The position numbers were made by a program, and so were the translations under genes. A stretch of DNA of 64,000 nt from Paragonimus skrjabini miyazakii (taxonomy: Eukaryota > Platyhelminthes > Trematoda > Plagiorchiida > Troglotrematidae), in the NCBI GenBank assembly GCA_014338405.1, contig JTDE01000703.1:44145-108144 (forward strand), in the 5' to 3' direction. The notes beneath the pieces were generated by a model. The model was not told where the DNA came from. It saw only the letters and a program-made list of their open reading frames with translations, and ran no database searches. Below, piece by piece: positions 11,604-26,100 of the stretch; within the stretch, counting starts at the first letter, position 1; each line of letters opens with the position of its first letter.

Positions 11604-13000
11604 TCAAGGTGAGTTTCGAGAACGAGAACGGAACGAAGAAATTCACTGGATAATATCTTCAGCCTGGTCCACTTTTCTGAGGATGATTGAGTGTAACTGC
11701 TGGTGATCTTAATGCTCAGATTCAATGGGTCCGGAAGTACTAATATCACCCAGATGTCCACACAAAAAAGTGAAGTCTTATATCATGTCATTTATAGTAT
11801 TTCGGAATACTTCAGGTGTCTGAATAATTCCTTATTAAAGCTGTGTACATCGAGAAAAACTCAAGTCAATAGTAACTGTAACGTTTGCACAAAGTGATCC
11901 ATAAAGTTCCGACTGAGAAGTGCTATGACAAAGGTTGACTCTGGCATCTAGTGAGCGTAGCGTACGAATGCTGCATGCGGTTTACGGGCTAACTGTTCAG
12001 TATGGAATATCAACTCATGGTTAGTTTGTAGTCTTCACAGACTCCTACAGGGCCGTCTAGTTAGATTACCAGAACTCTTGGGGTTTTGCCTATTCACTAC
12101 TGTACAGAAACAATGGTACATATGTTTTGCAATCGATTTAAGTCCGCTTAAACACTAACCCATTTGAATACGGTAACGCCCGTAACGATGTTAAAATTTA
12201 GTAACAAGTCTACGGTTAGTATGTGAGCCATTCAACCTAGTAAGTTTTATCTTCAAACACACCGTAGTGTTTGAATAAAACCTATTCAACTTTCACTTCT
12301 TCTGTTACTATATTTATCCTCTTAGGTGCATGGTAGGTATTTGAAGTTTTGCGTTAGAGTAGTTGTACACAACTCAGTGTGCATTCCACTTTTGCTAGAC
12401 TGTGATGGAATCCACATACTTGTTCTTTTTATGCTGAATGATTGTGCTGAATTCCCGAAATCCAGCCCTCAAAACTAAACTGTTCAGAAGTACGTAGTCC
12501 AGGATGTGTCCAATAGTTAGCTATTAAACATCAAAGTAGCCATTATAAGGTCTTATTTTAAGTGACCAGCAAAGCTGCTTGGTATAGAAGGTAAGGGTGA
12601 TTAAGTTTCAGCCTTAAATCGAGATCGAGAATGATTTGCGATCTCACGGACGAAGTCTTTGCTCAGACATTCAAATCGGTAGTAGAGACTGTGAATTAAC
12701 AAGGATCTCTTCTGTGTAAGGGCTAGCATTCTCTGACTGGCAAAGCGACGGAGTTTTCCGGAATGTCTGCAATCTTTGCTAGATTCATTCAACTATGTCA
12801 CCTTTCACACAGGTATCATTTCGAAGCGTGGACATTCCCTGTGACATATAATTTCATAGTACCAATGTAGGTAGGATCTACAGCTATATGAAGTCCACCA
12901 GAACAGCTCTAAATCCCTTGACTTGAACGGAACAAAATGGACTACCGTAGAGATGTTCATGTCATACTGGATCTTTACATAAGTAATCAATAATCAGTTT
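11604..13000. other. Region with no recognised gene
   Basis: Several 60-65 codon frames are present without known motifs. A minus-strand frame at 12601-12792 has a faint, probably accidental likeness to histone H3. Confidence 0.4.
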
Positions 13001-13078
13001 CAAGTTGAAAAGCACTCACATTTGATTGTAGCCTTCGCATTTACATAGAATTTCCACTAATCTCTTTCGAAAGCGGTT
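13001..13078 (-). repeat. SINE fragment (tail)
   Basis: Minus-strand tail: TTTCGAAAGAGAT, GGAAATTCTATGTAAATGCG, AGGCTACAATCAAATGTGAG and CTTTTCAACTTG in order, as in the 10271-10470 and 61831 copies. Head and body are absent. Confidence 0.55.
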
Positions 13079-16000
13079 GTGATGAAAAGTGAATGGCGTT
13101 CAGCTTGAAATTAACGAACTCCCTAACTGCTCAACAGTAGTTCATAGTCAGTAGAACCTAAAACCAAATGTAATCTGTGCAATGAAGATAACCACTATCA
13201 AGTGGCAATCAATAATTAGGTGATGCAAAACAATTGAATGGGAGTGGTATGCAGTAAACAAAGGAAAGTTCGAGGAAGAGTTCACGAGTTCAATTCGTGC
13301 AAAAAATGTGAGAAATGTCCGATTAGTATTTACCGTAAGCAATACATGAGGACGTCTACACAAGTGTACAATTTGGAATGAAATAAAAGTATGGGAACAA
13401 CTGAAATTTACATTATGGGAGCTCTTACCCGTGGCTTGGCAGAGCAACAGAGGGCGTCGGTGGGCCAGCTGTAGCGGTTCGCGCGTCTGGAGCCCCGAAC
13501 AGATTTACCATCTCATTAGCGATCTTGCCTGCATTATTCCGAGTGCGATTTTCATTGGTTCTGACCGGAATCCACAGAATGACCCACTAAGTAGCTACCT
13601 ATTTGGGGCTATTTTTACTTGTCACGTTGCATCAGACCTTGTATTCTTTTAACGTAAATAAAGTATCTCAACTTGTTGATATCAGTAGTGTACACTAACA
13701 TAACAACGACTGACTACGATATAAAATAATTTATTCAGACAACTTTGCATATGGCAATAAAAATGTTATTGCATACGATCTGTGACCAGACCATACGTCT
13801 GTGTGGCGAGCACCTGTTCGATGCATGGCTTATCCGAACCCCGACACAGTAGACAATCTAGCAAAGGAACATTCATTTGTACGTCCCTCTAAAATACAAA
13901 GTCACGACTGAACGAACAGTTTCAACAGTATATCTTTCGTTCTTCGCCAGGTTCCTTGTTCTGCATTGCACCAATCAGATTACATCATGTGATTGCATAT
14001 ACCATTGAGATCAGCTAGTGATATATTCCGGTCTTTATAATACCGATGTACGTCTACGAATCTGGGCTTTCATATCATGAGGAATGACTGCTTCTTTCAA
14101 ATTATCTGAGGTCTTCCCCTTATGACTTACGCATCAGATTTCAGTCTAACTATGATTTCTAGGGCTATATGCATTCTCTAGTTCCAAGTATTACACTTTG
14201 GTTCACTGAGACCAAATAAATTCAAGACAGTTTGTAACTAGTTAGCAATTAGGTTTTTTATATTCTAGTCCCTATGTGGATAAGAAGTGCTCCCTATGGA
14301 AAGAGTTGACAATCTTTTTCGGTTTTCTGTAATGTAGTATTAATATTGGATAACTTACTACGTGTGAGAAAGTGTTGTTTGTTGAGAGTACCAAAAATGT
14401 CTCCTGCCAGGAAAAATCTAAGGATAGTTTGGTTTCAGTGGTTAGACCACGTAGCAAAAATATACTCTGCAGAGCATCACGTTACTCTGCACCTGAATCG
14501 CTGATGAAGTGATTATTGTAGTCGGCCGATGATCTGGCAAGAGAAATAGCGATCAAGTACTAGAAGCTGAGTAGTGTGACTACGTTTGTCTCCCGGCTTT
14601 TAGCACTAGATTTGTCTAGCCTTTGATTGGAGAAATTGGGACATTTGGAGGCATATACAATTAGAAGGTGTTATTGGTGTGATTATGTGGCTGGGCTGCT
14701 TGTGAGGTAGGATTCTGCAATGTAATTGAACAGTCATATTCACAGGTTTCGTAAATACCACCTTACTGTCGCTCATAGCTGAGTTGGTCCGTTTGTAAAA
14801 TATGGACAACCTGGTGTTGGGTATTTGAGTTCAATCGACGCCGTTTTATTAAATAATGCTTAATCCATCCACCTGTTTGGTTTATAATCTAGGACTGTTT
14901 TATAGGTAGATGATCGTCAGCCACCTCCTATGTACGACTATCGAAGATGCGAATGATTATGCACATGAGCATTACATGTGAAGCGCATGCTGGTATATAT
15001 ATACTAATGATAGGAGTGATTATACTACTGGGTGCCTCAGTGGCCCTGACACTCGTTTGATGTTCATGGCTCCTCCAAACACACAAAGCACATTCAGTAC
15101 TGTGGTAAGCGACCAGATTCTGTTAGTACGATCGGTCCCGGGCCGGTGGATGTTAGGTTAATTACTGGCGTGCGATTGAGTTTTTGACTGTGTTATAGAA
15201 GACGCGTTACGTAGACCCACTTTCGACTCATTCTGGACCGTATGAGGTGAGCTATGCGAGCCTGCATGCACCCAATACAGGTGCCGGATGCAGATACCTG
15301 ATTCTCATAAATTTAGACACATGTATTCATGTGGGTCTCCGCAGGCAAAGTTGCTGTTAGTTAACCTGGATTAATGGTAACTGTACGGATCACTTAATAG
15401 TAAACAAAACTAGGCCGTGATAGGTGGTACTACAGTTCAGAGCTGAAATTGAAACGGCTGAAGGATATCATGCGAACCTCATGAAAATGCAAACAGACTA
15501 ATGAAGGTATGGTTCATTTGAAAGTTTCTCCGTAACGAAAATGTGTAAATCCTAAGCAGCTGACTGAGTAGAAGAGAGATCAATCCAACTACGAACCCAA
15601 GCGTGAAGTTCAATACTGTGCTTTGGCGAACTTTTTTTAACAAACGACAGAGTTTGGTCGAGAATAGCTTTTTCGAGTGGAGAATGTGTACATACTTTCT
15701 TTAGGTGTTGCGCTTCCTTTTGCTTCGAAACTGAAGTAGATCAAACGAAATTTGTGGCTGGCCTGCAAATGAGCAAGCAGACACCGCTGCCCCAGAAGGG
15801 GTTCAGAAAGATTTTTGCAAGCAGCTGGTCCCAATGACCACTAGCGAAGTGATGGATTGTTGTTCCTTGGAAGCGCAGCAACTGAGGAAGTTAGTTCAAG
15901 CACTCTCCTGCAACCCTGGTAAACATGACCCCGTGGTCTAGTGGACAACTTCATAGACTACAACCTGCCGCTCATTCAAGGATTGTAATCTCGGTTCTTC

Positions 16001-17707
16001 GGCGTGTGTGGTGCTGATTAAACCTAACTAGGTCGAAACGGATGTCCACCGCTTGGCTGTTGATCACACGTCCATCTCCACCTTATCTTACAAGGCAAGA
16101 TGGTATAAAATTACGTATTTAATGGCTACTGTTTGCCGGAACATTACTACCGTACTGTTGTTGGTTGTCACGCTTTAGTTTTGCGTACCTGGCGAAATTC
16201 GACCAAACATTCTACCATAAAAGCAGCAGAGGTCAGAATCGTTAACTTTCTGCTCATTTGCTATTAATATGCGCAATATATCTCAAACTCAAAGCAATCT
16301 GTATACCAGTGCATATGGCTTTATAATATCATCCAGATCTGTGAGGTCTGTTAACATCTACGGATTTCACCGGGTCTGAAATAAACTGTACAAATAATTA
16401 CAAACTCAAAGCCTCATTCACTGCTAGCTGAGATTGTGTTACATCATAAATAAAACACATAACCACGTGACCTTCTTCTGTGCACATTCCTTTTCGAAAT
16501 CTTATAAGATCAGTCACATCTGGTTAACAGCTAAAATACTACGTAAATCGATCTCATATCTGATGTGACTAGCACGCGGTCGTTCATTACCTACACAATG
16601 TTATATGTACTTAGTGGAGTCGAGTCATATTGACCAAATAGGAGTAGAATAAGAAATTCTCTAAAATTGTTTAGGCCGCTGTCAACCAACTAGCCCTGTT
16701 TAGTTCTTTCTACTTGAGCCGACCAAGGGGAAACATCTTGTGTTTGCTGGAGACCGAGGTGTCTTCTTTCTACGTATTCAGCCACTTCCCGGCGTGTTGG
16801 TTAAATCTTTTGTATGTTCTTCATGTCTACGTCCAGCTTTCTGACCGACATAAACAGACATTCCCTTCTATTCCCCCATCTTCACTTATACTTTCCTACC
16901 ATGTAAATCTCGTAAACCTTCCTCATTCACTGAACATTCATTTTCTGATGAAGGGTGTATATATTTGTCGGTTTCGGGCGCACACTTCTAACTTGAGGTC
17001 ACCTGTCACTGTTTGCTTGAATTTGGACACTTGAATCAATCGCACAGCAGCGAGGACTGTGGTTGACACACCCATACACTCGCGTGTGGTTATGTAGTCC
17101 CATTAGATCAGGCCATCACAGCAGGAGGTCATTTCGTCCTCTTCCACCTCTTCTCGTTGTTCAAATCCATCCCGCGTGGTCCTATTTGACCGACTGGTCA
17201 CACAAGCTAAACGAGAACTTGTACAGGCCATTGGATCCTGGCAACATGTACGAACTTGTGCGACATGTGAGACCACCCGCTGGGCCCACAAGTCGCACAT
17301 TTGTAGCATAGAACGTATAATAATCGGATCTCACGACGGGGAGACGCCATAGTCCTGTGTTTGGCACTTTCACTTGAAAATTATTCTAGCATTACAGTTA
17401 CTTCGGTGTTCTGTGTATGTTTAATAGCAGATCTTCAATGTCACTGGACCCTGTGATGTCAGCCCAGTTATTATTACCATTGTTAGTAACATTAAAACTT
17501 GCAAGGCAACAAGTTTAACTTTATGGTACCAGATGGCCAGGAAACCCGTCCAAACCAATGCCAATTTTTAACGTCACTGGATGAGCAGTTTGTTGGAAAG
17601 TCGAACTAGAGAACCGAAGCGGAATAAACCCACCATCCGATAACTCTGTCACATATGCCTGTTTGTAGTAAGTTTTTATGAGCACATACGTGTATTTAAA
17701 CTTTCAG
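13079..17707. other. Region with no recognised gene
   Basis: Open frames reach 106 codons (16714-17034, plus) but none has a known motif. Near 17063-17373 three frames overlap on both strands in a GC-richer patch; none is recognised. A weak A-box-like sequence at 15933-15944 lacks a B box. Confidence 0.4.
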
Positions 17708-17878
17708 TCTGTCTTCACAAAAAGCTGGCGGATACGGTCGATTCCCTTATGTGGATATAAGATTTTGGTGAAATATGGGAGCAGCGATGTCACCTGGAAT
17801 TGTCTGAGGTCGACATACTACTCGCCGAATGATCGAAACCTTCCGATAAGAAAAGGGCATTTAGGCCGATGTTTATGA
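17708..17878 (+). CDS. Possible terminal exon, unrecognised
   Basis: An acceptor-like sequence (TTTAAACTTTCAG ending at 17707) is followed by 56 open codons to a TGA at 17876-17878. The protein is basic and hydrophilic, with several Arg/Lys and Tyr residues and no transmembrane stretch. No family is recognised and no upstream exon could be joined. The in-frame ATG at 17678 lies upstream of the acceptor, so an unspliced 66-codon frame is an equal alternative. Length alone does not exceed chance. Confidence 0.18.
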   Translation, partial: SVFTKSWRIRSIPLCGYKILVKYGSSDVTWNCLRSTYYSPNDRNLPIRKGHLGRCL

Positions 17879-20800
17879 CTGCTGTTGTTGTTAGTGCTGA
17901 GGGTTTTTTCACTTAAAGTAGTCGGTTGAACCTTTAGACGCATAGTCTATTTATACTACGAAACAACAGAGAAACCGTGGTAGATTTCCCAAACTTTGTG
18001 TTACAACAAGGAATATCTTATCGGTATTTCTAACACTTCCGGTTGTTTTTCAAGTTTGGATTATGCCAAAACATCACTAATCCTAGAAGGATTACACACA
18101 AATGAATACGTTTCTCCACCTAGCGGAAATTCTACTGAGACATATCAGTTATGAGTTTTTGGAATACTGCAGATAACTTTATCCGGTATGAGTGACACTC
18201 ATATGGGAACTCACTTTCAGTGTTGGTACAGTTGCTGTTAATGCCTGAGTGTCCCAAGGGACAGTAGACCGCTACACTGTTGGAAGGTGGATTCTCTTGG
18301 GAGCAAGCCTAGCCAGCCTATATGAAGGTCCACTGCACTCCAGTCATCACAATCTCTCTGTGGGCATGGTTGACGCCATCCATTGAAAAGTAGCACGGAA
18401 TATTTCGGAGTGACGTGAATGTAGGAAAGGCTGGAAACATGTGGAGTGCTGCACTGTGGACTACTGCGTTCTATTCCACCTTCTTTCTCCGTCGGAGCTA
18501 TTTGCAAATCAACATCGACATTTATGACTGTCTTACGTACCGCCGTTTAATGTATGTGCGACGATGGGACCAAGGTTTCCGCATTCTGAGTTTGTTCGGA
18601 ACATCTGGCAATTGGTTATTTGTAGTGTGTACATCTTTAGCAAGAAGACCCAGTCTGTCCAATAAGCTAGACCGCCGAGTGCTGGACGGTTCTGAGACAA
18701 AACATCTCTAATAGACAGGGATATCGTGGTGGGTGTTACTCTGAACACCGGGATGTAAAGGCAGTTTTATGTAAATGACTTACGCCCTGGCAACCAAATC
18801 AGGGGCTGGGCGGCCAGCAACACATCTGTTAAGAGGAGGCTGTGTGATGTTTCGTTTAACCGTATAAGGATCTCGAGTTTCTGTTCATACACTGAGATTC
18901 ATTATATTAGCCTCTTATGTTATCGACCTTTCAACATATACACATGATTAGACTAAATACTGAATAAAGAGAAGCTATTCTTTTTGTTATTTCTTGGGTT
19001 AAATACAGTATACCCACGAGAACACAGTCGGACGATGTGCACGTACAATACTTTCGTACGCAGGCATCACTATTGTCTAGTGACTGGGAGCATATGACGA
19101 TTAAACCGTGCGATTAGAGTACGATTCGAACTGTTTGAAATTGCAGTACAAATTTTCATGTGAAAAAGCGCCGGTGTTCCAAGATCGCTCGTGCACGACC
19201 ATAGTTACGATTGGATGACTGAATCATCATGTCAGCCGTTCGGTACAGCTGCATAGCATATCGAACCAAAACGACAAACACTCTCGATGATTCAAAAGAC
19301 ACTGGCTAGTCGAAGGTAACAAGAATAACAGCAGCGTGATGATTGTGAACGACACAGAAACGGAAGAAGGCAATGAAAAACCACCAGTAAACAGAATGAA
19401 TGAAATTTACGTTGATTTTTTGACTTGAAACGATAAGTTAAAGCTTAGTTCTTTGAAGTTTCGTCTTTCGACTTACTTCTCTATTATTTCCCTTACTTCT
19501 CTAACACATATCTGTATGTATATTTACATATCAGCAGTATACATCAAAGACGTGGTTACATATTAGGAGAGTTAATGTACTGGGCGTTTTCAGCTTGTGA
19601 GTTCTCGTTAGATTCGCCTAGAAGACAATGACTTAGCCTTGTTATACGGACTAATGAAACAAAATAATGAGCGGCCTAAAAAGTCCTCTGCAATAAGTCG
19701 GAGGTAAAAATGTATCAGTCAATATGAAGAGGGACGTCATGATAGGTAGTTGAGTTTCGTTGTGTAGAAGGCGATAGAGTTGGAGAACAACTAAGCCTAT
19801 ACTTTGATATACGAAAACAAAGCATATTAAGCAACCGTCTAGAAGATCATACAATGTACTTAGTCTAGACGCGCCGAGGGGTGGGTAATGAACGATGTCA
19901 GGAAGAACTTTATCTTCAGACTTACTATAAGCACCCAGAAACCTTGGTTAATTATAATAACAGTTATGAATAGTATATGAAGTTAACTTTAGACAGCTCA
20001 TAGACTCGTACGATATTAGGGACACACATTACTTGGTATTCTCTTCACCTACTTTACCAGACAACTTACAACTGTTTCAACATGATATGTATGTTGCCAT
20101 CTGACTGTACTGAAGACTGACTGAACACTTCATCCGAACAGTGTAACCACCACAGGTTTTACCCCTCTTCAATCTAATAAGGTCAACCACAGATGAAACC
20201 CGCTTGGAAAGCGATGCCAGTGAACTTTGATTGCTAACTGATTTCACCGCCACCAGTAATAAAACAGGGTAGACATTTTCTGTTTTTTTCTAAGCAATAT
20301 GTCTTTTAGTGATTACTGAAGAAGTGGTTGTGTCGACTTTTAAAATTCCTCGATTATGGCTAGTAGAAGCTTGGTAACACGGAAATGCCGAACGGTACTT
20401 CACATACTATCTTTGCAAATATCTCTCAGCTGGTTCTTCATCAGTGAGGAATACAAAACAGAACGCTCCGTAAAGATGAGACCTATGGAGGACAGAAATA
20501 ACCTGTACTACCACTTCCCCAGTGTTGAAGGAAGACGTATGTTGCGATATGCTTGTACTTCATTTACTGTCATCAATCGCAAGTGTAAAACATACAGATT
20601 ATATACGGCTGACGATTTAAGCTAGACGGGATATAGACACGCATGCATTCACACGATTTATTGTGTCATCGACACCGCAGCAACTCGATAGGTTGCTTCA
20701 ACTACTTTTGTGCTCATAGCACCAGCTGATGAATTCTGATCAACATAACTTAATTAAAGGCTACTAGCTTTGGGTTCTGACTGCTTCCAGTATCGCTTGC

Positions 20801-21822
20801 GATTTGGAACTGAGCGTCATTCGATTTTTGGCTATTCGCTGACATTTTTGTCCCGTCTTCAACTATCACTGATCTTATGCTAGTAGCATAGACATAGAGG
20901 GATACTCAATGATTATCTGCCTCAGACTGACCAAAGTAAAGGTTGTTGCTCAAGAATTGTATAGTAGTTTTAGTGAAACTGCATTGCACAACAAAATTAC
21001 ATTTGTCGTAGTCTACTACTATAAGAGAGTGGTAAAGTCAGCAGTAAGAGTAAACTTGCGCAGTGCAACAAACACAAGGACGAATTCTGATAACTGAGGG
21101 GTGGTTTAGACTATCCCGGAACACGCCCGGAACCAGATTGCCTAGATAAAAAGTACAACACGCAAGTATATAGGCAGGGTAGAAAGTTCATTCATAATGG
21201 ATTAGCCAATGGTCTTGTCAATCAAATATACCCAAGCGACAATGTCTTCGTAACAGAAACATCATGTTTATTATTGAAACGGATCAACCAAATGCTGTTG
21301 TAACAAATGTACCTAGTTGTAGACTTATCATAAAAGTGTGTGAAATTTTTGAATTTGCAGCCACTGAATTATTTACAATTTAGGTAATTGTTTTCAACTC
21401 ATCTGAACAAAACACTTAATGAACTGTGGCAATTTGAAATTTTAGGGAGAAAGTAAGTGCAATATAGCAATAAATTTACAGCTGGTTATAAAAAGTGATC
21501 GGTAATAATATAGGGAATAGCTTAACATATTCATTCTACCTTGTTTCAAGTTATTTGGTAAACGACAATTGAACGGAACTCAGCAGTCAGTCAGCTTCTG
21601 TTGTATTAGATAGTACACATAAGGTCAAGTAACCTCACCCCTCTCCCCGAAAAAAAGACCGAAAAAATCAGAGATGAAAACGCTAGTCAGCTTTATCGGA
21701 AGGATGTAGACGTTTGCCCTGAAAACTACTGGATTACCTAAACAAAGTTGGTCAGCCTCCAGTATCATACAAACCACTAATTTATAGATACATATGACAG
21801 CTGTTCATTAATGTGTATCTTT
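17879..21822. other. Region with no recognised gene
   Basis: Frames of 60-98 codons occur (18415-18711 plus, 18238-18507 minus, 20356-20625 plus), none with a recognised motif. No SINE copies were found in this stretch. Confidence 0.4.
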
Positions 21823-21941
21823 GCCACTGTCGGTTAGTCCTAACAAGAACGGGACTCAGGCACATTCCTTCGTTTTGAAAGGGGCTGAATGAAAAACCCA
21901 TTGGAACGTGATAGCTTTGATCACTTATGAGTGACTTTTAA
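21823..21941 (+). repeat. SINE fragment (body and tail)
   Basis: GTTAGTCCTAACAAGAACGG matches the body of the 27340 copy (CCAGTCCTAACAAGAGCGG). GTTTTGAAAGGGGCTGA, then TTTGATCACTTATGAGTGA, follow in family order. The tRNA-like head is missing or unrecognisable. Confidence 0.55.
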
Positions 21942-22944
21942 TTTATGTAATAGCGATTACTGCGGTCAGATAAAAAGGATCATACGTACGCCAAATGACA
22001 AAGTTCTAGATGAAGTTAAGTTGTGACGACTGAGCTGAGCTTAGAATGGAACGAATCTGGTATTTCATTTTAGACTGTTCGATCAACCTCATGTGATGAG
22101 GATCGATTTTCTAATCTTCAGTATTCTGCGACTCGGCTTAGCAGTCCGCGACAAAATTGAGACTTTAGGGTGCTGTAAAACTATTCTTTAATGACAAGCC
22201 TACTCAGTTTTACCAGGTCATTTCTGAATTTCATCCGAACTAATCATTACCCACCGCTAAAACCCTAACGCTTTGAATGATGGGACAAATAATCTTCTCA
22301 CGATAGGGTTGATTCCTTGTAATACTGAATTCGAAACTTCAATAGCGACGTCACAACGTGATACGATCTTCATAAACTAACATCTTTCCAGAACAAGGCA
22401 TAGCTATAAAAAACGAAATTACTCACTTGGGTGATTCATTTCTAAACCCATAAAGTTTGCCAATTGGGTTACTATCCAGTCATACGGCTACTCGGCGTTA
22501 GTCGGAGAACACGGATATTGAACTGTTGCTGGTACATGTTGTTGCTAGCACTGCAATAGGACTGAGGGAAAAAGATCACCGATCTTGACTATTTTGAAGC
22601 ATACTTCAAACCGCAAATGTCTGCCAATAATTTATTAAAGGGAGTTTTTTGCATTTTGGGGTTTTCTTCCCTGTGTATACACGATTTATGTTCCATTATG
22701 GTATGCGTTCTTTTGATCTGGTTTAAATTTTCGAATGCAGGAAGACTCAGAAAAACCGTTGTAGATATATGCAGGATACAAACTCGATAGCCCAGGGATT
22801 GATTGTAAATTTGTTAGTTCACGAACTGAGAAAATTCTTCCCCATCGTTTGCATTCCCTATTTTTTCCACTAACCTGACACTTGTTCCCACTACCTCGCT
22901 CATCGCGTTTTGTTTTATTGAACTAATGTGTCACTGAATGTTCG
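21942..22944. other. Region with no recognised gene
   Basis: No open frame or motif worth naming. AT-rich. Confidence 0.4.
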
Positions 22945-23010
22945 CGGCGCGAGTGGTGTAACGTGCGGTCAAAACCAGCAAGAGTGCACGGGTTGAAACC
23001 CAATTGTGTA
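22945..23010 (+). repeat. tRNA-like motif in a GC-richer patch
   Basis: GAGTGGTGTAACG at 22951-22963 resembles an A box, and ACGGGTTGAAACCC at 22988-23001 resembles a B box (one base off consensus and self-complementary). The 30-odd base spacing suits polymerase III. The head differs from the main SINE family, so it may be another element. No full cloverleaf could be drawn. Confidence 0.25.
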
Positions 23011-23122
23011 ACAGAACGTGCTGCTACGTTGTCGGTGCCGTTTTAGTTTCGTTTGTGTAAGTCGTGTGCATGGCTTACTGGGCCTTTGACTCATGCCTGC
23101 TTCTTGTTGTTTCCTTTTACAG

Positions 23123-23194
23123 GACTGTCGTTGGAACCCCTACTTCGGGAGAACGCTGTTCCCTGGTGTCTGTACGTTGCCCCAGAGCTGGTCT
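23123..23194 (+). CDS. Possible 72-base internal exon, unrecognised
   Basis: A good polypyrimidine tract and acceptor (GTTTCCTTTTACAG ending at 23122) precede 72 bases that end at a donor-like GTAAGTG (from 23195). All three frames are open across the segment, so the phase cannot be chosen. The segment is GC-richer than its flanks, as exons in AT-rich genomes often are. No neighbouring exon was found and no domain is recognised. Confidence 0.2.
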
Positions 23195-26100
23195 GTAAGT
23201 GTAATGGACGATCAGAGTGTAAACGGCCGGCTTGCATGTTATAAGTAGCCATTCTTGTCCTGGTCTACTGGCGTGACGGCTCACCTTTGACCTTGCTGGT
23301 CCTGTTGAGAAACTATTGATTTTGCTGGACGAGACTATCGTCGCGAATGATTGAGATTTGCTTTTCGTACTTATTGATGCATTTCTTTAATAGTACCGTA
23401 GAAATTGTTGAATCCAATCTTGTTTTCATCTTGGGGATCCGTTTTTGGGCTAGGCGTAACTCAACGATCAGACGTGAATCGTTACAATGACAGTGTAGTC
23501 AAGCGTATATTTCTCGAGTTGTGATTCCTTAACTTAGACCTAAATAAATTGCTCCAATGATGAGCCTGAGTTGGTGGTATTCAATGTGTTGCTACATTAG
23601 ATGTGAACATTCTATGTCCATGACTTATCTCATGATCAATAGACCCGAAGGAACATAAATTTGTGGAAAAATTCTGTAAGATCTCTTCGCTCTCAAGACT
23701 AGTGACAAAATACGGTTATTCGTTAATAGTTGGAATTTTATTGCTGAACAAAACTTGGATGTAAAAGGAAATTTAACATTCATATGCATTAATTCGTTGG
23801 CCCATTTAAAAAGAAGCTCTATGTTGGGGTTTTACTCTCGACAAAACTTTTCTATGATGGATGTTTTCGTTCCTAAGAAGTCAATTTTACAAACAGCTGT
23901 TTTCGGTAATTCTCATCAGGCTATTACAATTGCATAGGGTAAGTGCAAATTATATATGAAAATTATAACGTGTCAAATAGGTCATCAAAGAATCACAGGA
24001 GTGCTTTCGTTCCTGTCATGATTAGACTTTCAGTCGCGCATTTTAACTATGCTTTCCACACAACCTGACCGAATGCTCACGTTTAAAAGTATAGCTTTTA
24101 CAGTACAGTTGTTAAACTTGTCTCTGTTCAGTGTAATTGAAGCAAGCTTATTCAAACACACTCTAACCAAACAAGACATGTTCCTGAGACACTGTCATGA
24201 AGCTTATAGCAAGCATATTAAGAGAGTTGTTCGAAGAACATCATTACTACACATACACGGCCAGTGAGGCCTTTAGATATTGCACTATTCAGTACGTGGA
24301 CGTCCTAGGTCACATTAGATTACAGATGGAGTGATACTTAGTCTCACATTCAAGTAAACTTGTTGAGGCATTCCACCGCAATAAAAACAAGTGAAATTGT
24401 AGACGACTGTTAGGCTTACAAATCGATAGGACAAGTATTCTGCCAGAATTTATGCACCCGAGGTTTATCAAAGTAAACGAAACTGTCTTGATCAGTTCTT
24501 GATGATTCTGTAATGAGTAACATCAAGCAAATGCAATAATGAATGACAGTAAACGTACATTCAAGGTAGTTAATCTGAGGAAAATAGTGTACGGACACGT
24601 AGCGTCGTGACAATAAAATACTGTAGTCGGATTAACGAATTAAGTATGTTGCAATTGATAAGCAAACGTTGGTCAAATTGGAAGAAGGCTAAACAAATAA
24701 ACGTATCAATGGAAGTTACAGAAACTGTGACATTTTTAATTTATGGTGAACGAAGTACTGTAAAAACAAATGCTTTAGCGGGCAGCTCAGTTTATCACTG
24801 TTCGGAGGTCAGTGTAGCTGAAGTGGTGTCTTGAAGTACCATTCTATTTTTTAGCGTTATTGATAATTATTTGTTTGTTATTAAGAGATGACTAAAACAC
24901 GTGTCGGCAGCGCGTACGCAGTCAGTAATCGATGATAATCTGACGGCTCTGAGGAATCAGGAGAAGGGGTGAATTCCAGGGTGAGAGTGCGAAGATGCCC
25001 AACGCGATGAAGATACTAAACTACGTCAAACAACAAAACTCAAGTTCAATGAATACTTGAAAATTAGCAGCTTAAACTTTTACAACACCTGGTGTCTGCT
25101 ATTGTGTGACATGCAGTCACGTGTAGAATGATTACCGTCATGTTGTTCAAACGGACAAAACACTCACGACAACCGGCTAGATTCTGTGGCAGTTTACTGG
25201 ATAATCAGACGCCGTTACCTCATGAGGTTCAGCCTATGCTCTGACGTTTTCACCAAGTGCATACGGAGTAGCGGTAATATTGCCGGTTAAACCCGGAAAT
25301 GTTTGATAGACAAAGCTTAACATCATTCCTACTAGAACGTGGGGTAAACCATCTCGAACGGTTAGCAACAGCCGGATCAGCAACCACTAAGTTTATCGAA
25401 AAAGCCGAATCACTGCCGAATTAAACCATCCTGTAGAAAGGTCGTACTTTTGTAAACCTCAACATATGACATTTTCCTAGTGCACACTTTGCACAACGAA
25501 TGACAGAACTACATGTACTTTCTACATTATCCATCAACGATATATAGCCATGGGGAGATTAGCTATAAATCAACCACACAGATAGCACGAATTATTATTA
25601 TAAGCTAAATATACTAACACGTGTTGAGAGGTGAGGCTAAACGAATTGGAGGAGTCATACGTAGACCAGTTATGACTGCGTAGAAAGATGGCAGATCTGA
25701 AAGGAAATACACTTTTACTCGACTCTCCAAACCGTCTTTGGAATACGTAAGACATCTTCGTTTCCCGAGTCAAACAGAAGTGATTTTCGAATAATTCACA
25801 GTCCCGGATTAGATAAAAGATATAATTTTATAGTCTTACTGCTGAGCAGGCTATTGAATCAGTTGTCTTTTCACGTTACGCCCGGCAAACCCAACGTTCG
25901 GCAATTTTGGATCTGTTGTGGACATACCCTAGCTTGTACAGATATGTCAGTCCGGTATCCATTATTCTCATAGCCAAGACTCTTGTCCTCAACGTGGCTT
26001 AAATTTATTTGTCCAGGAAGTTTTATTCAACCTTTCCATTTTCAACCAGTAAATCAGTTTATATTGGTGATTCCTGAACCTGTTCACCCAGAAATGGAAT

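Noticed and set aside
12601..12792. Histone H3/CENP-A-like ORF (LLI...L, VREIA and RF in order on the minus strand)
   Set aside because: The matching residues are few, an extra five residues fall in the rigid alphaN-alpha1 junction, and nothing after it resembles the rest of H3. Probably coincidence.
15931..16010. tRNA-like CCGTGGTCTAGTGGACAAC
   Set aside because: The A-box-like part is good, but no B box (GGATTGTAATC is a poor match) and no cloverleaf pairing.
17063..17373. Overlapping ORFs on both strands in a GC-richer patch, one with an acidic REEVEEDE run
   Set aside because: Three frames compete, none has a recognised motif, and no splice sites or repeats support any of them.
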